The notes beneath the pieces were generated by a model that was given only the letters and a program-made list of their open reading frames with translations, was not told the origin of the DNA and made no database searches. Of a stretch of 15,476 nucleotides of DNA, positions 1 through 6,063 are shown piece after piece (position 1 is the first letter of the stretch; the number at the start of each line of letters is the position of its first letter). Location: contig DATAYF010000490.1 in the NCBI GenBank assembly GCA_036272735.1, positions 1 to 15,476 of the forward strand, read 5' to 3'. The stretch is from DATAYF01 sp036272735. Lineage in GTDB: Bacteria; Chloroflexota; Ktedonobacteria; Ktedonobacterales; Ktedonobacteraceae. The position numbers were made by a program, and so were the translations under genes.

Positions 1-25
1 ACAAATTTAGCAATGGTTGACTCAT
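1..25 (-). CDS. possible start of a further operon gene, cut by the window edge
   Basis: On the minus strand an ATG at 25 opens a frame that reads MSQPLLNL up to the window edge, 34 bases after the ureG stop codon. Only a weak purine stretch (GGAAAA, about 31-36) precedes it. With eight codons no family can be named. It is listed because a gene here would continue the urease operon and would be the natural place for ureE or a metal transporter. It may equally be chance. Confidence 0.15.
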
Positions 26-59
26 AACGCGTTTTCCAAACGCTTGTTGATAAGACCAG

Positions 60-734
60 TTACTGTGAGTGGTGATGATGCCGATGTTCGTGCACTGCTC
101 CCTTTTCCACCGGCTTCGTTGGCTGTTGAAGCTGCTCCTCCAGCCATTGAACCACAGCATCCAGCCCGGTGTCGTCTTTCAGGTTGGTCAAGATGAAGGG
201 TTGGATGCCGCGTTGCTGGCGAGCATCGTGTTCCATGACTTCGAGCGAGGCCCCCACGTGGGGAGCCAGGTCGATTTTGTTGATGATCAGCAGGTCGGAA
301 CGCATGATGCCAGGTCCGCCTTTGCGGGGAATTTTGTCACCGCCCGATACATCGATGACATAGATGAAGATATCCGCCAACTCAGGGCTAAAGGCCGCGG
401 CAAGGTTATCACCGCCGCTTTCGATAAAGACCAGTTCCAGGCCCGGCAACGTGGCAGCGAGGTCTTCTATCGCTTCCAGATTCATCGAAGCGTCCTCGCG
501 GATGGCTGAATGTGGGCAACCACCCGTTTCCACGCCGCGAATGCGCGCTCTGGGTAGCGTGCCCTGATGGAAAAGAAATTCGGCATCCTCTCTGGTATAG
601 ATGTCATTGGTGACGACGGCTAGATTATAGCGCGGCCAGAGTCGCTTGCTCAGACTGTCCACCAGGGCCGTTTTACCACAGCCGACAGGTCCGGCAATGC
701 CAACGCGTCGTGCTCGTTTGGTATCATTTGACAT
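60..734 (-). CDS. ureG: urease accessory GTPase UreG with a C-terminal histidine tail
   Basis: UreG is the SIMIBI-class GTPase that uses GTP hydrolysis to deliver nickel to apo-urease together with UreF and UreD. Visible motifs are the P-loop GPVGCGKT (15-22), the metal-binding Cys-Pro-His (73-75), ESGGDN (105-110) and the guanine-specificity motif NKID (152-155). The chosen ATG at 734 has AAGGAG at 745-750. The frame stays open to 806, but that extension overlaps ureC and lies upstream of this SD, so it was rejected. The resulting 224-residue protein is longer than the usual UreG of about 205. The excess is a tail whose residues 215-222 read HEHRHHHH, a nickel-binding type of sequence more familiar at the C-terminus of UreE. 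The P-loop has Cys where Ser is common. It sits 22 bases after ureC in the same operon. Confidence 0.97.
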   Translation of the reverse strand: MSNDTKRARRVGIAGPVGCGKTALVDSLSKRLWPRYNLAVVTNDIYTREDAEFLFHQGTLPRARIRGVETGGCPHSAIREDASMNLEAIEDLAATLPGLELVFIESGGDNLAAAFSPELADIFIYVIDVSGGDKIPRKGGPGIMRSDLLIINKIDLAPHVGASLEVMEHDARQQRGIQPFILTNLKDDTGLDAVVQWLEEQLQQPTKPVEKGAVHEHRHHHHSQ

Positions 735-756
735 TGGGTGTGTGCTCCTTGTCGCA

Positions 757-2481
757 TTAGAAAAGAAAGTAGCGCTGGGCCAGTGGTAAGATGGTAGCTG
801 GCTCACAAGTCAACAACTCCCCATCTGCCCGCACTTCATAGGTTTCAGGATCGACATCAATGCGCGGCGTTGCAGCGTTATGGATCATATTGGCTTTTCC
901 AATATTGCGGCAATGCGCAACGGCGACAGCAGTTTTTTGCAGGTCAAGTTTCTGCGGTATCCCAGCTTCCAGAGCGGCTTTTGACGTGAAGATCAGACTG
1001 GTTGCGGCGGTGGCGCGCCCGAAAGAGCCAAACATGGGGCGATACAGTACCGGTTGGGGCGTGGGAATAGAGGCGTTCGCATCTCCCATCACGCTCCAGG
1101 CGATGAAGCCACCTTTGAGGATCATCTCCGGCTTCACTCCGAAGAACGCCGGACGCCACAGCACGAGGTCAGCGAGCTTGCCCGGTTCTATCGAGCCGAT
1201 CTCGTGCGCTACGCCATGGGCGATCGCCGGGTTGATGGTGTATTTCGCGACATAGCGTTTGACGCGATTGTTGTCGCTGCGCTCGGAGTCCTGTGGCAGT
1301 GCGCCGCGTTGCACCTTCATTTTGTGAGCGGTTTGCCAGGTGCGCACTACTACTTCACCGATACGACCCATCGCCTGTGAGTCGCTCGACATCATGCTGA
1401 AAACGCCCAGATCATGCAAGATATCTTCGGCTGCAATGGTTTCGGGGCGGATGCGACTCTCGGCGAAGGCCACGTCTTCGGGTACCTGCGGGTTAAGATG
1501 GTGGCAGACCATGAGCATATCTAGATGCTCGGCAATGGTATTCATGGTATAGGGCCTGGTCGGATTAGTGGAAGATGGTAACACATTGTTGTGGGCGGCG
1601 ATGCGGATAATGTCGGGGGCGTGGCCTCCACCCGCGCCTTCGGTATGATAGGTATGGATGGTTCGTCCGCCAATAGCAGCAATGGTATCCTCGACAAAAC
1701 CCGCCTCGTTGATGGTATCGGTGTGGATAGCGACCTGCACGTCGTACTCATCGGCGACTTTCAGGCAGCTATCAATGGCTGCCGGGGTAGTGCCCCAGTC
1801 CTCGTGAAGCTTCAGTCCACAGGCTCCTGCTCGTAGCTGTTCGACCAGTGGTTCGGCGGTCGCGGTATTCCCTTTGCCCAGGAAGCCGAAGTTGACCGGC
1901 CAGTGCTCAGCAGCCTGAAGCATCCGGGCCAGATTCCAGGCTCCAGGTGTGCATGTGGTTGCGTTCGTCCCGGTGGCTGGACCCGTGCCACCGCCGATCA
2001 TCGTTGTAATGCCGTTCGAAATGGCTTCATAGACCTGTTGGGGAGAGATAAAGTGAACGTGACTATCGATACCTCCGGCAGTCACGATCATATTTTCGCC
2101 CGCGATAACCTCGGTGCTGGAACCAACGACAAGCTCAGGGTCAACGCCATCCATGATATCGGGATTCCCTGCTTTGCCAACTTTGACGATACGCCCGTCT
2201 TTCATGCCGATATCGCCTTTCACAATACCCCAATGGTCGATGATCAAGGCGTTGGTAATCACAAGGTCGAGCGCACCATAGGCTCCTTCACGTGTTGCCC
2301 GACTACTCTGGCCCATGCCGTCACGGATCGCTTTGCCACCACCAAAGGTGATTTCATCGCCGTAAGCTGTAAAGTCTTTCTCTACCTCTATAATTAGCTC
2401 GGTATCTGCCAGACGCACACGATCTCCCACGGTGGGACCATAGAGATCGGCGTACGTACGGCGGGGTATCGGTAAGCTCAT
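757..2481 (-). CDS. ureC: urease alpha subunit UreC (catalytic)
   Basis: This is the catalytic subunit of cytosolic nickel urease, which hydrolyses urea to ammonia and carbamate. The 574-residue protein aligns with the Klebsiella enzyme at a constant offset of +7. Nickel ligands are His141 and His143 (HVH), the carbamylated Lys224 in GLKLHED, His253, His279 (HTYHTEG) and Asp367 in MMSSDSQAMG. The mobile flap carries Cys326 and the catalytic His327 in MVCHHLNP. All active-site residues are therefore intact. The N-terminal part holds the composite urease/amidohydrolase beta domain (RTYADLYGPTVGDRVRL), and the TIM barrel follows. An AGGAG at 2491-2495, inside the end of ureB, precedes the ATG. 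The intergenic gap is 4 bases, so translational coupling with ureB is likely. Confidence 0.99.
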   Translation of the reverse strand: MSLPIPRRTYADLYGPTVGDRVRLADTELIIEVEKDFTAYGDEITFGGGKAIRDGMGQSSRATREGAYGALDLVITNALIIDHWGIVKGDIGMKDGRIVKVGKAGNPDIMDGVDPELVVGSSTEVIAGENMIVTAGGIDSHVHFISPQQVYEAISNGITTMIGGGTGPATGTNATTCTPGAWNLARMLQAAEHWPVNFGFLGKGNTATAEPLVEQLRAGACGLKLHEDWGTTPAAIDSCLKVADEYDVQVAIHTDTINEAGFVEDTIAAIGGRTIHTYHTEGAGGGHAPDIIRIAAHNNVLPSSTNPTRPYTMNTIAEHLDMLMVCHHLNPQVPEDVAFAESRIRPETIAAEDILHDLGVFSMMSSDSQAMGRIGEVVVRTWQTAHKMKVQRGALPQDSERSDNNRVKRYVAKYTINPAIAHGVAHEIGSIEPGKLADLVLWRPAFFGVKPEMILKGGFIAWSVMGDANASIPTPQPVLYRPMFGSFGRATAATSLIFTSKAALEAGIPQKLDLQKTAVAVAHCRNIGKANMIHNAATPRIDVDPETYEVRADGELLTCEPATILPLAQRYFLF

Positions 2482-2485
2482 GATC

Positions 2486-2812
2486 TTATACTCCTGTTTC
2501 TTTCAATGATCCGTTCACTTTACCGTTGTGACCATAGACGACGCGTGCACCGCCGAGCGTGACAAGTTCCACCTCTTTCTCCTCGCCCGGTTCAAAGCGT
2601 ACTGCCGTCCCCGCCGGAATATTCAGACGTTTCCCATACGTCGTCTGGCGCTCGAAATGCAGAGCGTTGTTGACCTCGAAGAAGTGGTAGTGGCTACCTA
2701 CCTGGATAGGACGGTCACCGGTATGTTTCACCAGGAGCCTGGTTGTTGCTCGTCCTACGTTCGCTTGAATGTCGCCAGCAGCCTCGTTGAGAAAATATTC
2801 ACCGGGTTGCAT
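2486..2812 (-). CDS. ureB: urease beta subunit UreB
   Basis: This is the small structural beta subunit of the (UreABC)3 urease. The 108-residue product has family hallmarks throughout: PGEY near the start (3-6), DRPIQVGSHYHFFEVN (about 33-48), RLNIPAGTAVRFEPG and the closing GHNGKVNG. Its length matches the free-standing bacterial beta subunit, so it is not fused to UreA as in Helicobacter. An AGGGAG at 2820-2825 lies 7 bases ahead of the ATG. It sits 14 bases after ureA and 4 bases before ureC, in one operon. Confidence 0.98.
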   Translation of the reverse strand: MQPGEYFLNEAAGDIQANVGRATTRLLVKHTGDRPIQVGSHYHFFEVNNALHFERQTTYGKRLNIPAGTAVRFEPGEEKEVELVTLGGARVVYGHNGKVNGSLKETGV

Positions 2813-2826
2813 AATGGTTCTCCCTG

Positions 2827-3129
2827 TTATCTAATCGGATCATGAACAGTAACAAGCTTGGTGCCATCGGGAAAGGTCGCCTCGACCTGTACTTCATGCA
2901 CCATTTCGGCCACACCCTCCATCACATCTTCATGGCGCAAAATAGTGGTGCCAAAGGTCATAATCTCGGCAACACGTTTGCCATCACGGGCCGCTTCCAT
3001 AATTTCGGCACTGATTATGGCTATCGCTTCAGGATAGTTCAGTTTTAAGCCTCTGGCCTGGCGTTTGCGAGCCAATTCAGAAGCTACGTAGATAAGGAGT
3101 TTTTCCTGTTCGCGTTGTGTCAGATGCAA
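2827..3129 (-). CDS. ureA: urease gamma subunit UreA, probably with a TTG start
   Basis: This is the smallest structural urease subunit. With the start at TTG 3129 the protein has 100 residues, the length of Klebsiella UreA, and begins MHLTQREQEKLLIY as in the family. Other hallmarks are ARGLKLNYPEAIA, the IMEAARDG helix, VMEGVAEM and QVEATFPDGTKLVTVHDPI. A strong SD (GGGAGG, 3135-3140) stands 5 bases ahead of this TTG. A further TTG at 3162 would add 11 residues (beginning MTHQKQLREVD), but it has no SD, and the GGGAGG would then lie inside the gene. The longer form therefore looks wrong. ureD ends 41 bases upstream and ureB starts 14 bases downstream. Confidence 0.95.
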   Translation of the reverse strand: MHLTQREQEKLLIYVASELARKRQARGLKLNYPEAIAIISAEIMEAARDGKRVAEIMTFGTTILRHEDVMEGVAEMVHEVQVEATFPDGTKLVTVHDPIR

Positions 3130-3134
3130 ATCAA

Positions 3135-3140
3135 CCTCCC
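3135..3140 (-). promoter_or_regulatory. ribosome binding site that decides the ureA start
   Basis: The minus strand reads GGGAGG here, 5 bases before the TTG at 3129. There is no SD-like sequence ahead of the alternative TTG at 3162. The site therefore supports a non-ATG start and a 100-residue UreA. Confidence 0.6.
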
Positions 3141-3170
3141 TCAACTGTTTTTGATGAGTCAATTGTTGAC

Positions 3171-4046
3171 TTAATACACTTTACGTGGAAGCTTTGCCAT
3201 CTGTCCGTGCAGGCTCATTTTAGCTGCTTGCCAGAAGGCATACAGACCGGATGGTAAGTTTCGCCCCTGGGTGCTGACGCCCTTGATGACCAGTCCCTCG
3301 GCAATCAAGGTACTGACGCCCCAGTACGTCTCGTGCTTGTGACTGTGTTGGCGGGCCAGTACCTGTAATTCATTTTCCAGGTCTTCCCACCGTGCAGCTT
3401 CCAGTCCCACCTTACAGATATAAAAGCTACAAAAATAAGGATAATCTGCCAGTTTTGAAAAAGAGGTGAGCCTGCGTAGGTGTGGCTCTAATGTGGCCTG
3501 TTCGATGGCAACCGGCTGATTTCTTGCTCTGATTTCAGTCTTCATTGACAGGAGGTCATACTCGAAAAGCTCATCTTTAGCAACTCTGCCGGGAGCGACC
3601 ACTTCCCACCAGAACAGGCTGGCTCCCTCAGCTAACTCGATCAGCGTGTGTTGCTGATAGCGTGACCCGGCAAAAGGAATTAATTGATCAGGAAGATATT
3701 CAAGCAAGGCATCTTCTTTGACGGCAAGGTGGTTGGTTTGGCGGGCCGGTGGCAGGTGGGCGCGGTGGCGATACAAGCGGGTCGCGCTAGTGGTTGTAAG
3801 CTGTACATGGGCTGCGTTACCTACTTCCACGTTCATCGAGAGTTGATCGCCACCCAGCACGCCCCCAGAAAGATTATGCACGTGTACCAGCGCTCCACTG
3901 TCATCCAGGGGAAAGGCCCGTATGACTTGCAGCGGCATGCGCTGTGCGCTGCTGATGAGATCGGTGCGCTGGCGATGCTTATGATAGGCAAATCGGAGCT
4001 GTAGCTCTCCCCGGACAGGCTGGCTTGTTGCAAGTTGACCGTTCAC
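3171..4046 (-). CDS. ureD: urease accessory protein UreD (UreH family)
   Basis: UreD is the scaffold that binds apo-urease and, with UreF and UreG, channels nickel to the active site. The 291-residue product shows the UreD signature blocks: NLSGGVLGGDQL (58-69), TTTSATRLYRHR (84-95), EYLPDQLIPFAGSRYQQ (116-132) and FWWEVVAPGR (145-154). The length is typical or slightly long. The start is a GTG at 4046 with a GAGGGGG run at about 4052-4058, 5 bases ahead; an ATG at 4060 runs straight into a stop. It lies 31 bases after ureF and just before ureA, in the same operon. Confidence 0.96.
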   Translation of the reverse strand: MNGQLATSQPVRGELQLRFAYHKHRQRTDLISSAQRMPLQVIRAFPLDDSGALVHVHNLSGGVLGGDQLSMNVEVGNAAHVQLTTTSATRLYRHRAHLPPARQTNHLAVKEDALLEYLPDQLIPFAGSRYQQHTLIELAEGASLFWWEVVAPGRVAKDELFEYDLLSMKTEIRARNQPVAIEQATLEPHLRRLTSFSKLADYPYFCSFYICKVGLEAARWEDLENELQVLARQHSHKHETYWGVSTLIAEGLVIKGVSTQGRNLPSGLYAFWQAAKMSLHGQMAKLPRKVY

Positions 4047-4077
4047 GAGTGCCCCCTCATAGATATCAAATTTTTGA

Positions 4078-4782
4078 CTAGCTGATAAAAAGCCTTGTCT
4101 TTAAGGTGGGATGGCGCATGCTGCCAATATCCACAAGCGGTGTGAAACTGGCTACATCGTCGTCGAGGATAGCATCTTCGCCTTGCTGAGCAACTATCAA
4201 CAAGACTGGCTTTAGACGCCAGGCGAGTTGGCTGGCTTGACTTTGTCCTAGTGGTAATAAACGTTGGCTGGCAGAAATGAGACCCAACAACGTTTGTTGG
4301 AGATAAGCCAGCACGGTCGTTGTCACGTCCACGCCGAGCAGGCCACCTACCAGGCCAAAAGCCGGGCTATAATGGGTGGCATCGCCTGTGTGCTGTCCTG
4401 CCTGTAACGCTGTTTCAACCTGTGGAAGTTCTTCTAATTGGACTACTAACCGAAGAAAACGGCGACCAAGCGTAATACTGGCATTCCTGCTCTCTCTGGC
4501 TGTTTTTTGCGCACTTATGCGCCTGTTCATGACGCACCACGCAGTGCCGAATGATTCTGTGTCCTGATACGTAGCGAGCCGGTGACCTTTTCTACAGTAG
4601 ATGCTTTCTAACCTTCCAGCCTCCTCCAGATAGTCATGAAAAAACACCTCCATGTCGGCAGCACGCATAGGAGTCTCAACAGTAAGCGATTCTAAGCCGA
4701 AAGAGTGCGCGGTTGTGCCAATAGGCAAGGCGCTGTCGGCCAATTGCATGAGTTGCAAGAGTGCCATGTGATCTATCTGCAT
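4078..4782 (-). CDS. ureF: urease accessory protein UreF
   Basis: UreF binds UreD and acts as the GTPase regulator of UreG during nickel insertion. Family blocks seen are LMQLADSALPIGTTAHSFGLE near the N-terminus, SRNASITLGRRFLRL in the middle, HYSPAFGLVGGLLGVD, SASQRLLPLGQSQASQLAWRLKP, and the conserved end FTPLVDIGSMRHPTLKTRLFIS. The start is uncertain. ATG 4782 gives 234 residues, close to the usual length, and is preferred. ATG 4767 gives 229. ATG 4830 adds 16 residues that do not look like UreF and are encoded by an A/T-rich, promoter-like stretch. None of the three has a clear SD. It is the first urease gene of the operon. Confidence 0.93.
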   Translation of the reverse strand: MQIDHMALLQLMQLADSALPIGTTAHSFGLESLTVETPMRAADMEVFFHDYLEEAGRLESIYCRKGHRLATYQDTESFGTAWCVMNRRISAQKTARESRNASITLGRRFLRLVVQLEELPQVETALQAGQHTGDATHYSPAFGLVGGLLGVDVTTTVLAYLQQTLLGLISASQRLLPLGQSQASQLAWRLKPVLLIVAQQGEDAILDDDVASFTPLVDIGSMRHPTLKTRLFIS

Positions 4783-4937
4783 ACTGTTATTATTATAAAT
4801 AAATCTTTTTTGGTCAAGGCTTCGTAACATAAAGCAGATTGACGCAAACTCCTTGCATCAGGGGTCTTTATCTTTAAACCAAAACAAATAGCAGAATAGT
4901 CCTCTGCCATTCCTGCCACCTTAGCCGGTGCGACCAT
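4773..4937 (-). CDS. small ORF of 54 codons ahead of and overlapping ureF
   Basis: An ATG at 4937 has a near-perfect SD (GGAGGG, 4944-4949) 6 bases ahead. The frame runs 54 codons and stops at 4773-4775, between the two candidate ureF ATGs at 4782 and 4767. It overlaps ureF in another frame. The product begins MVAPAKVAGMAEDYSAICFG and ends in a short hydrophobic stretch, FIIITV. No family is recognised. It could be a leader peptide coupling translation into ureF, which has no SD of its own. Against this, the frame runs through the A/T-rich candidate ureF promoter, and part of it may be non-coding. The frame is also open upstream to ATGs at 4982 and 4973, both without an SD. Confidence 0.3.
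   Translation of the reverse strand: MVAPAKVAGMAEDYSAICFGLKIKTPDARSLRQSALCYEALTKKDLFIIITVCR
4789..4817 (-). promoter_or_regulatory. candidate promoter of the urease operon
   Basis: On the minus strand a TTGACC at 4812-4817 is followed, after 17 bases, by AATAAT at 4789-4794. An exact TATAAT also lies at 4792-4797, but only 14 bases from the -35 box. The surrounding sequence is much more A/T-rich than the genes. Transcription would start at about 4782-4785, almost on the preferred ureF ATG, so the mRNA could be leaderless or nearly so. This would explain why ureF has no SD. It is a motif call only. Confidence 0.4.
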
Positions 4938-5051
4938 CGGTATCCCTCCTGCAAACTCTACACTGGTGCTCATGGTTTGCATCGATTGCCCACTTTTCCA
5001 CGTTATTTATCGTTTGCTTGATCAACGCGTCCAATCAAGAGAAAAGACTCT

Positions 5052-5558
5052 TTAGGAGATGGCGGTCATGTGCTTAATATCCAGGTGATCAACTTCTCGG
5101 TTAAGCATGGACTTGTAGGCAAGCAGTTCGTTCTTTGGCATGATCGCTACTTCAACACCGTAGAGGAGGATAAGAGTGGACGCGGCGAAATCGATCAATT
5201 GATCTTCCCAGCGACCATCACGATAGTTATAGAAGCGCGGATTGGTGGTAGACTCGGCAATTTCGATCTGCATTCCCTGATAGTTGAGCGCCAGATAGAG
5301 AATATCCCACGAAGCACTCAGGTGGGGCGCAAATTCGCGGATGCTATATGGTTGTACCTCATCCATAAATAGCTGAAAATGTGACGAATTCTGTAATGAT
5401 GCATAGATGTCGATATCAACCAGTGGGCGCATAGCTCCATACGCTTTGGCCGCCATCCCACCACAAATCTGATAGGGAATGCAGTAGCGATTGAGCAGAG
5501 AGACAATCCAACCCAGAGCCTGGCCAATTTTCTGAGGGTCGTTGGTCGCTTCGATCAT
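5052..5558 (-). CDS. orphan nucleotidyltransferase-fold protein
   Basis: The 168-residue product looks like a member of the DNA polymerase beta-like nucleotidyltransferase superfamily (minimal NTase/AbiEii-like). It has CGGMAAKAYG (32-41) followed by RPLVDIDIY (44-52), giving the GG and the Asp48-x-Asp50 pair that bind metal. Glu99 in MQIEI is a candidate third carboxylate. The C-terminal KSMLNREVDHLDI (149-161) resembles the conserved tail helix of these proteins. An AAGGA at 5567-5571 precedes the ATG by 8 bases. It is encoded upstream of and parallel to the urease operon, with no obvious link to it. No antitoxin-like partner is next to it. Its target (RNA, protein or small molecule) cannot be inferred, and the family call rests on motifs only. 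Confidence 0.75.
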   Translation of the reverse strand: MIEATNDPQKIGQALGWIVSLLNRYCIPYQICGGMAAKAYGAMRPLVDIDIYASLQNSSHFQLFMDEVQPYSIREFAPHLSASWDILYLALNYQGMQIEIAESTTNPRFYNYRDGRWEDQLIDFAASTLILLYGVEVAIMPKNELLAYKSMLNREVDHLDIKHMTAIS

Positions 5559-5695
5559 AGCATGATTCCTTTCGTTGAGAGAGACGATCTGCGCTCATCT
5601 CACGGAAGAGATTACACCAGCTATGCCCGTTTGTCCATATGTGAATGTACCGTTTCGTTTGAGCCATCGGATAAGTTGATTCATCTCAAGGTAGG

Positions 5696-5968
5696 ATGAC
5701 CTGGAATTTTACCATTACGAACAATGGCACACAGGGATGCTCCACTATGAACGTGCCTATATCTATTGAAGATCCGGCGGGGGTAAAATACGATGGTAGT
5801 GCTCCTGGCACCTTGACTGATTATACGCCACTTGGTGCAGGTCAATCGCTGGATGAGTATACAACAATCTCGTTAGTACCGAAATCAGGAGTGACCTACA
5901 CGTTACAGGCTTCACCGGCTTGTAGCTATAGTGGAGATACCGATCAGACAGAGACATTCACATTCTAG
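5696..5968 (+). CDS. hypothetical 90-residue beta-rich protein, possibly a remnant
   Basis: The product begins MTWNFTITNNGTQGCS and ends TETFTF. It is rich in Thr, Ser, Gly and Asn and has two cysteines, one near each end (Cys15 and one in SPACSYSG), that could form a disulfide. The pattern of short strands, the TNNGTQ turn and the Pro/Gly turns resembles CARDB- or DUF4232-like beta-sandwich domains of secreted proteins. Yet it has no signal peptide, and an in-frame stop at 5672-5674 blocks a longer N-terminus. It may be a free-standing small protein or the last domain of a secreted protein whose front has been lost. A weak AAGG lies just before the ATG. A hairpin terminator follows 15 bases after the stop. 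Confidence 0.5.
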   Translation: MTWNFTITNNGTQGCSTMNVPISIEDPAGVKYDGSAPGTLTDYTPLGAGQSLDEYTTISLVPKSGVTYTLQASPACSYSGDTDQTETFTF

Positions 5969-5983
5969 ACCTCCTGCTACAAG

Positions 5984-6028
5984 AAAAGTGCCCCACATAT
6001 AACGTAGTGCTATGTGTGGGACGCTTTT
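5984..6028. terminator. bidirectional hairpin terminator
   Basis: The arms 5984-6001 and 6011-6028 pair over 18 positions with one mismatch and two G-T pairs, around a 9-base loop. The stem is CCCC/GGG-rich in the middle and has AAAA at the left base and TTTT at the right base, so either strand gives a stem ending in a short U run. It lies between the plus-strand 90-codon ORF and the minus-strand permease gene and can serve both. Confidence 0.8.
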
Positions 6029-6063
6029 GCCCTCTTGTTTTATGAATAGCAAGCGCGTATTCC

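Noticed and set aside
29..43. GCGTTT-TCC-AAACGC hairpin after ureG as a terminator
   Set aside because: The stem is only 6 bp with no U run, and an open frame may start just beyond it.
69..509. Long plus-strand open frame opposite ureG
   Set aside because: It is antisense to a gene with clear UreG motifs, has no SD, and its product resembles no family.
1903..2397. 164-codon plus-strand open frame opposite ureC
   Set aside because: It mirrors the codon pattern of ureC on the other strand and shows no domain or start signal.
3157..3171. AGTCAA-TTG-TTGACT inverted repeat between ureD and ureA
   Set aside because: Six-base arms with a 3-base loop, overlapping the ureD stop, are too short to call a site. 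Nothing else supports it.
5416..5667. 83-codon minus-strand frame overlapping the start of the NTase gene
   Set aside because: It has no SD, most of it lies out of frame within the NTase gene, and it shows no recognisable motif.
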